Assembly (NCBI RefSeq): GCF_000497445.1
Contig: NZ_CM002285.1
Span: 8,661,956 to 8,680,702 of the forward strand
Direction of reading: 5' to 3'
DNA: 18,747 bases
Source: Streptomyces roseochromogenus subsp. oscitans DS 12.976
Lineage (GTDB): Bacteria > Actinomycetota > Actinomycetes > Streptomycetales > Streptomycetaceae
A model generated the notes under the pieces. That model did no database searches, was not told the DNA's origin, and was given only the letters and a program-made list of their open reading frames with translations. The position numbers and the translations under genes were made by a program. Below, one piece after another: positions 15,763 to 18,747 of the stretch. Position 1 is the stretch's first letter, and the number at the start of each line of letters is the position of its first letter.

Positions 15763-16117
15763 TCACGCCGCGGTGTGGCCTTGGAGGGCCTTGATCAGCT
15801 CGCCGCGGTTCATCTTCGACCGGCCCCTGATGTCCGCCTCGGCCGCCCGCTCACAGAGCTCGTCTTTCGAGAGCGACGAGAGGGACGAGAGCGACGGGAG
15901 GGACCAGAGGGGTGAGAGCGACGAGAGGGGCGAGAGGGTGAGGAGCGCGCCCCGGTGTCGTCTCGTCGCGCCGGTCGGGCGGCAGGTCCGGTACGGCGCC
16001 GGGATCGTGTACTCGTCCGCGCGTTCCAGCGCGGTCCGCAGCAGCTGATACACCTTCAGGTACTCCTTGTCCCGTGGGGCGACACAGTACGTGCGGCCGA
16101 AGTGGACGGATCCGATG
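15763..16117 (-). pseudogene. Remnant of a Ku-like DNA end-binding protein with SAP/Rho_N-like tail
   Basis: Reading leftward, the frame from about 16117 gives VHFGRTYCVAPRDKEYLKV and QLLRTALERADEYTI. This resembles the Ku core segment where a (K/R)xYYLAPD strand is followed by a YxLLRxAL helix. Only about 35 residues of that core remain. The frame then runs through about 30 low-complexity residues and ends with SKDELCERAAEADIRGRSK and MNRGELIKALQ, a SAP/Rho_N-like helical module seen at the C-terminus of some actinobacterial DNA-binding proteins. No start codon with family-like sequence exists, and upstream DNA belongs to a different broken gene. I infer a Ku gene with large deletions. The tail could instead belong to a plasmid-stabilisation-type small protein. 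The stop abuts the udgX stop. Confidence 0.45.
15869..15940. repeat. 9-bp minisatellite, eight units
   Basis: Eight consecutive 9-bp units related to GAGAGCGAC or GAGAGGGAC fill 15869-15940. Because the unit is a multiple of three, the minus-strand frame reads it as repeated Leu-Ser-Ser/Pro triplets joining the Ku-like fragment to the SAP-like tail. The units have drifted at several positions. Confidence 0.85.
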
Positions 16118-16545
16118 CCGGGAGGTAAGCGTGCTCCTCGCGCATCAGCTGAGCCATCCGCCCGTCCAGGGCCTCCAGTTGGGCGGGCGAACAGCGTTCC
16201 AGCAGCCGGGGTACGTCGTAGGCGGCGCGGCAGATGTCGTCGTAACCGAGGACGAGCAGGGACTGGCGCGCGGCACCGGGACGAGGCCGGGTTCGGCACG
16301 CGGCACGGTCACCCGGACCGGCCAGGCTCGTACCTTCTCCGTGCGACAGGACAGGGGCCCCTGAACCGTGCACACCTCGATCGCACGGACGCCGGCCTCG
16401 ACATCGCGCGGAACCACGACGCCGATCGGCGCCCGCCGGTAGTTGGAGCCGTCCGTGAAGCAGGCGCCCTGGTGCCCGGGTCGAAGCGGACCTCGGCGTC
16501 GGTCTCCCGGCGCAGAGCCGCGACCGGCCCGGCCTCGTCCACGGG
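16118..16545 (-). pseudogene. Broken FAD-linked oxidase (glycolate/D-lactate dehydrogenase-like)
   Basis: Three minus-strand frames together spell parts of one FAD-linked oxidase. The first gives VDEAGPVAALRRETDAEVRF (from about 16542). The second gives FTDGSNYRRAPIGVVVPRDV followed by EAGVRAIEVC. The third gives GAPVLSHGEGTSLAG and, after a gap, SLLVLGYDDICRAAYDVPRL and LEALDGRMAQLMREEHAYL. In intact relatives SNYR-PIGVVVPR and GAPVLSRGGGTSLAG belong to one FAD-binding domain, while the LGY-D segment lies well downstream. So the gene has frameshifts near 16470 and 16370, an internal deletion near 16290, and a missing C-terminus. It cannot make a working enzyme. The family reading comes from motif recall. 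Confidence 0.72.
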
Positions 16546-16586
16546 GGCTGCGCGTTCCTCGCCCGCACGAGGAGTCCCGGCCAGGG

Positions 16587-17561
16587 TCAGGCCAGTACTC
16601 CTGCGGAGGCCATGAGGATCGTGGAGCGAGCCTGATGCCGGCGCTCGTAGTCCAGCACCCGCCGGGTGACCCGCTCTGAGGCCTCACCGAGGCGCTTGCG
16701 GATCTCGTCCTCGTGCATGCCGTCGTAACCGGGCCACGGCTCGGGTCCGAGCAGGTCCGCGATCCTGCCGAGGATCGTGGGACGTGCCGCGTGAGAACGC
16801 TCGTAGGCGCCGACCGTGGCGAGATCCGTCTGGGGCAGCTGCGGCAGCCGGTCGAGGATCATCCCGGCGCTGAGCCGCCGGTAGTCGGAGATCGGCAGTT
16901 CCGCTTCCGACATGAGGGCTCCGTCCGGCGTACCCCGGAGCCGGTCCGCTCCCGGCATGCGCTCGGCCGTTTCCCGTAGCCAGCGGCTCCATTCGCGCAG
17001 CGCGCGGGCGGCGCCGACGACGGCCGGGCGCTCGGCGGCCAAGACCGCCGCCTCGGCATGCCGCTCCAGGCTGTTGCCGATCTCTTCCAGCGTCTCCTCG
17101 CCGTCGTGGCGAATCGAGCGCAGCAGATCCGAGCTGATGGCGTCCTGCGCCTTTTCGGCGATCCGCTCGGCTGCGCGGCAGACCGCCACCCCGAGGGCGG
17201 TGACCGCGTACTCGTCCTGGGCGTTCCTGAGCATCTGCTGCCGCGTCGCCGTTCCCCGGCCCCACACCAGGGCGTTCGGGACGGCCCGGGCCGTTTCCAG
17301 GGACAGCCGCGCCGCCTGTTCGGTGAAGCGCAGAACATTCCCGGCAACCGTCTGTACGAGCCCTCGGGGGTTCAGGGAGTTCAGCCGTTCGTCGAGGAGG
17401 TACACATGGCCCCGGGCGTCCCCCATACGGCGCTCCATGATCTCCCGGTACTCCCCGGCGGGGGTCACGGCGATATGGGCTCTGAAACGGCCGGCGAGCG
17501 CCGCTTCGGCCTCACGGACCTCGCGCAGTGCCTGAACAAGCATGTCTGTAGCCACGGTCAT
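16587..17561 (-). CDS. Ferritin-like (DUF892/YciE-type) protein with two C-terminal repeats
   Basis: A 324-residue, mostly helical cytoplasmic protein. The N-terminal half resembles the DUF892 ferritin-like fold: MLVQALREVREAEAALAGRF with EYREIMERRMGDARGHVYLL (about 7-57), then NAQDEYAVTALGVAVCRAA and AISSDLLRSIRHDGEETLEE (113-160). Possible metal-binding Glu and His residues are present but I cannot assign them. The C-terminus has two related units of about 50 residues (222-272 and 273-322), each with (D/G)Y(D/R), an amphipathic helix, YERxHxAR and (S/P)TIL. The second starts PEPWPGYDGM, a motif I associate with several actinobacterial proteins. The start is ATG 17561, with GAAGGA upstream; 17762 would add 67 low-complexity residues. 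It is intact, unlike its neighbours. Function is unknown, perhaps stress-related. Confidence 0.78.
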   Translation of the reverse strand: MTVATDMLVQALREVREAEAALAGRFRAHIAVTPAGEYREIMERRMGDARGHVYLLDERLNSLNPRGLVQTVAGNVLRFTEQAARLSLETARAVPNALVWGRGTATRQQMLRNAQDEYAVTALGVAVCRAAERIAEKAQDAISSDLLRSIRHDGEETLEEIGNSLERHAEAAVLAAERPAVVGAARALREWSRWLRETAERMPGADRLRGTPDGALMSEAELPISDYRRLSAGMILDRLPQLPQTDLATVGAYERSHAARPTILGRIADLLGPEPWPGYDGMHEDEIRKRLGEASERVTRRVLDYERRHQARSTILMASAGVLA

Positions 17562-17734
17562 CACGTTTCCTTCGGCTGGTGCGATGCTCGCAACGAACGG
17601 ACCGGCAGACGGCCGGCCCGGCCTCCCTACGGTGTCCCGAAACGAGCGCCCCCGCATCTTGCGGAGCGCCGATGGAGCCGTGCCGGGTGTTTCCGCGCGT
17701 ACACATGTGCGCCCGGTCAGCGCGCTGCCCGGCG

Positions 17735-18135
17735 ATGCGTCACCACCCGGCGGTCGTCGCACAGAGGGCCGCGACGATGCAGCTGCTCTCCGGCGGCCGG
17801 TTCAGGCTGGGGCTGGGCTCCGGAGAGAACCTCAACGAGCGTGTCATGGGCGGTGGTTGGCCCTGCGTCGACGTACGCCAGGAGATGCTCGCCGAGGCGA
17901 TCGAGATCATCCGGGCGCAGTTCGGCGGCTGGGAGGTGAACGCCGGTGGCGGACTCGATCCCCTGCGGGGGCCGACCTGGAGGTCTTGGCCGAGGCTGTA
18001 CGCCGCTACGTCGAGGCGGGCTTCACCGAGATCGCCCTCGTCCAGATCGGCGACGCCGCGCAGTTGCCGTACCTCGACTGGGCGGAGAGGACACTGCTGC
18101 CCGCGCTGCGCGCGCTGTGTGAGCTCTGGGCGTAG
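17735..18135 (+). pseudogene. Truncated, frameshifted F420-dependent LLM-class oxidoreductase
   Basis: From 17735 one frame reads RHHPAVVAQRAATMQLL, SGGRFRLGLGSGENLNER and QEMLAEAIEIIRAQFGG, which are central motifs of luciferase-like F420-dependent oxidoreductases. The first 100 or so residues expected before them are absent. After about 17940 the reading changes frame: VLAEAVRRYVEAGFTEIALV and YLDWAERTLLPALRAL, the C-terminal part of the same family, end at 18135. The middle of the barrel is deleted at the switch. The remnant cannot encode a working enzyme. Identity is from motif recall. Confidence 0.75.
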
Positions 18136-18164
18136 GAGGTGCCGTTGCCGTGGGCGAAGGGGAG

Positions 18165-18203
18165 ACATCTCACCCGTACATCTCACCCGTACATCTCCCC
18201 CGT
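18165..18203. repeat. Three tandem copies of a 13-bp repeat
   Basis: ACATCTCACCCGT occurs at 18165-18177 and 18178-18190, and as ACATCTCCCCCGT at 18191-18203, head to tail. It lies in the gap between the LLM pseudogene and the STAS-like gene. It may be a replication-slippage product or a regulator site with direct repeats. Confidence 0.75.
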
Positions 18204-18343
18204 GCGGCGGTATGCCGGCTGAATCGCCCGGGGTGCGACACGCCCGAGGCGAATCGTTGCGTCAGGGGCGGGGCGGAGGCACAGTGAAGCCCCGGTCAAG
18301 ACGCGGCTGGCTGATCCTTCCCCACCCAGGAAGTCCGATCCCC

Positions 18344-18747
18344 ATGGAAAACGGCCAGCTGTCGCGTACCCGGGGCCGCCCCGGCCGCCCCCCTCTGCTG
18401 TGCACGCAGACCGTGCACGCGCACCGGCTCGAGACCGGCGCGGTCAGCATCCCGAAGGCCCGGGGCACGGTCGACGCCTCCAGCATCATGGAGTTCTCCG
18501 AAGCGGTTGCCGAGCACATCGCCCATGCCGACCGGGCCGGCGAACTCCTCGTGCTGGGCATGACCGAGGCCCGCCTCGCCTGCGCGGCCGCGGCGCGGGC
18601 CGTGGGCCGGGCGACCGGGATCCTCGCCTTCTCCGGCCGCGTCCTGCCCGTCGTACAGCCCAGGCCGCACGTGCGGGAGGCGCTCCGCACCGCGGGAGTG
18701 CCGGGCGTCCGGGCCTACGCCACGATGGCGTCCGCCCTGGCCGCCCC
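18344..18747 (+). CDS. Partial STAS-like protein, C-terminus beyond right edge
   Basis: One frame stays open from here to the window end, with good codon composition (134 codons visible). The product resembles a STAS domain (anti-sigma factor antagonist fold): a strand pair ending in ARGTVDASSIMEFSEAVAEH, a strand ELLVLGMTEARLACAAAARA, a strand TGILAFSG, and a closing VQPRPHVREALRTAGVPGV followed by RAYATMASAL. Where phosphorylatable STAS proteins have a D-S motif, this one reads ACAAA, so it probably cannot be regulated by that phosphorylation. AGGAAG lies 10 bases before ATG 18344. A GTG at 18284 in the same frame has a stronger GGAGG (18275-18279) and would add 20 residues, so the true start is open. 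The family call is tentative. Confidence 0.58.
   Translation, partial: MENGQLSRTRGRPGRPPLLCTQTVHAHRLETGAVSIPKARGTVDASSIMEFSEAVAEHIAHADRAGELLVLGMTEARLACAAAARAVGRATGILAFSGRVLPVVQPRPHVREALRTAGVPGVRAYATMASALAA

Noticed and set aside
15869..15940. CRISPR-like array
   Set aside because: The units are 9 bp and contiguous without spacers, which is a minisatellite.
16145..16687. Intact 180-codon minus-strand gene
   Set aside because: Only its middle part resembles a protein family; both flanks are out-of-frame translations, so it is part of the FAD-oxidase pseudogene.

Overview
The window is high-GC actinobacterial chromosome. G or C dominates third codon positions, GTG and TTG starts occur, ribosome-binding sites are GGAGG-like, and the protein families are typical of Streptomyces. 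Streptomyces or a close relative is the best guess, inferred from composition and gene content only. I saw no rRNA, tRNA, CRISPR array, transposase or phage gene.

Layout. 1-848 (-): partial gene of unknown function that runs off the left edge. 1214-1996 (+): PrmC/HemK-like methyltransferase, convergent with a PAS-PAS-GAF-PP2C (SpoIIE-type) phosphatase at 1997-4078 (-). 4406-5287 (+): secreted protein of unknown function. 5383-5754 (+): small cytoplasmic protein of unknown function. 5767-6180 (-): Tautomerase_2-family protein, divergent from a FadH-type 2,4-dienoyl-CoA reductase (6341-8356, +), which is followed by a PadR regulator (8388-8933, +). Two 20-bp near-perfect palindromes, both centred on ACTAGT, lie in the tautomerase/fadH gap. 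8993-9589 (-): exported serine-rich protein with a C-terminal membrane anchor. 9771-10742 (-): lipoprotein with three FN3 domains. 11260-11961 (+): secreted GH75 chitosanase behind a long untranslated leader. 11982-14047 (-): dhaK-dhaL-dhaM, a PTS-dependent dihydroxyacetone kinase. 14322-15762 (+): DJ-1/PfpI protein, a possible 41-codon ORF, and the uracil-DNA glycosylase UdgX, in tight succession.

From 15763 rightward the DNA looks eroded. On the minus strand there is a Ku-like fragment with a SAP/Rho_N-like tail and a 9-bp in-frame minisatellite, preceded by a shattered FAD-linked oxidase. Next come an intact ferritin-like (DUF892-type) gene with two C-terminal repeats (16587-17561, -), a truncated and frameshifted F420-dependent LLM oxidoreductase (17735-18135, +), and a STAS-like gene cut by the right edge (18284 or 18344 onward, +).

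How genes may work together. dhaKLM should phosphorylate dihydroxyacetone with phosphate from the general PTS (EI and HPr are not here). The divergent DJ-1/PfpI protein and UdgX suggest a carbonyl-stress and DNA-base-damage neighbourhood, which is inference. The PadR protein probably controls fadH through the palindrome at 6267-6286. The chitosanase, FN3 lipoprotein and anchored Ser-rich protein form an extracytoplasmic cluster. I found no clearly new defence or biosynthetic system. The most notable items are the paired ACTAGT operators, the chitosanase leader hairpins, the coupled DJ-1/small ORF/UdgX unit and the pseudogene field.
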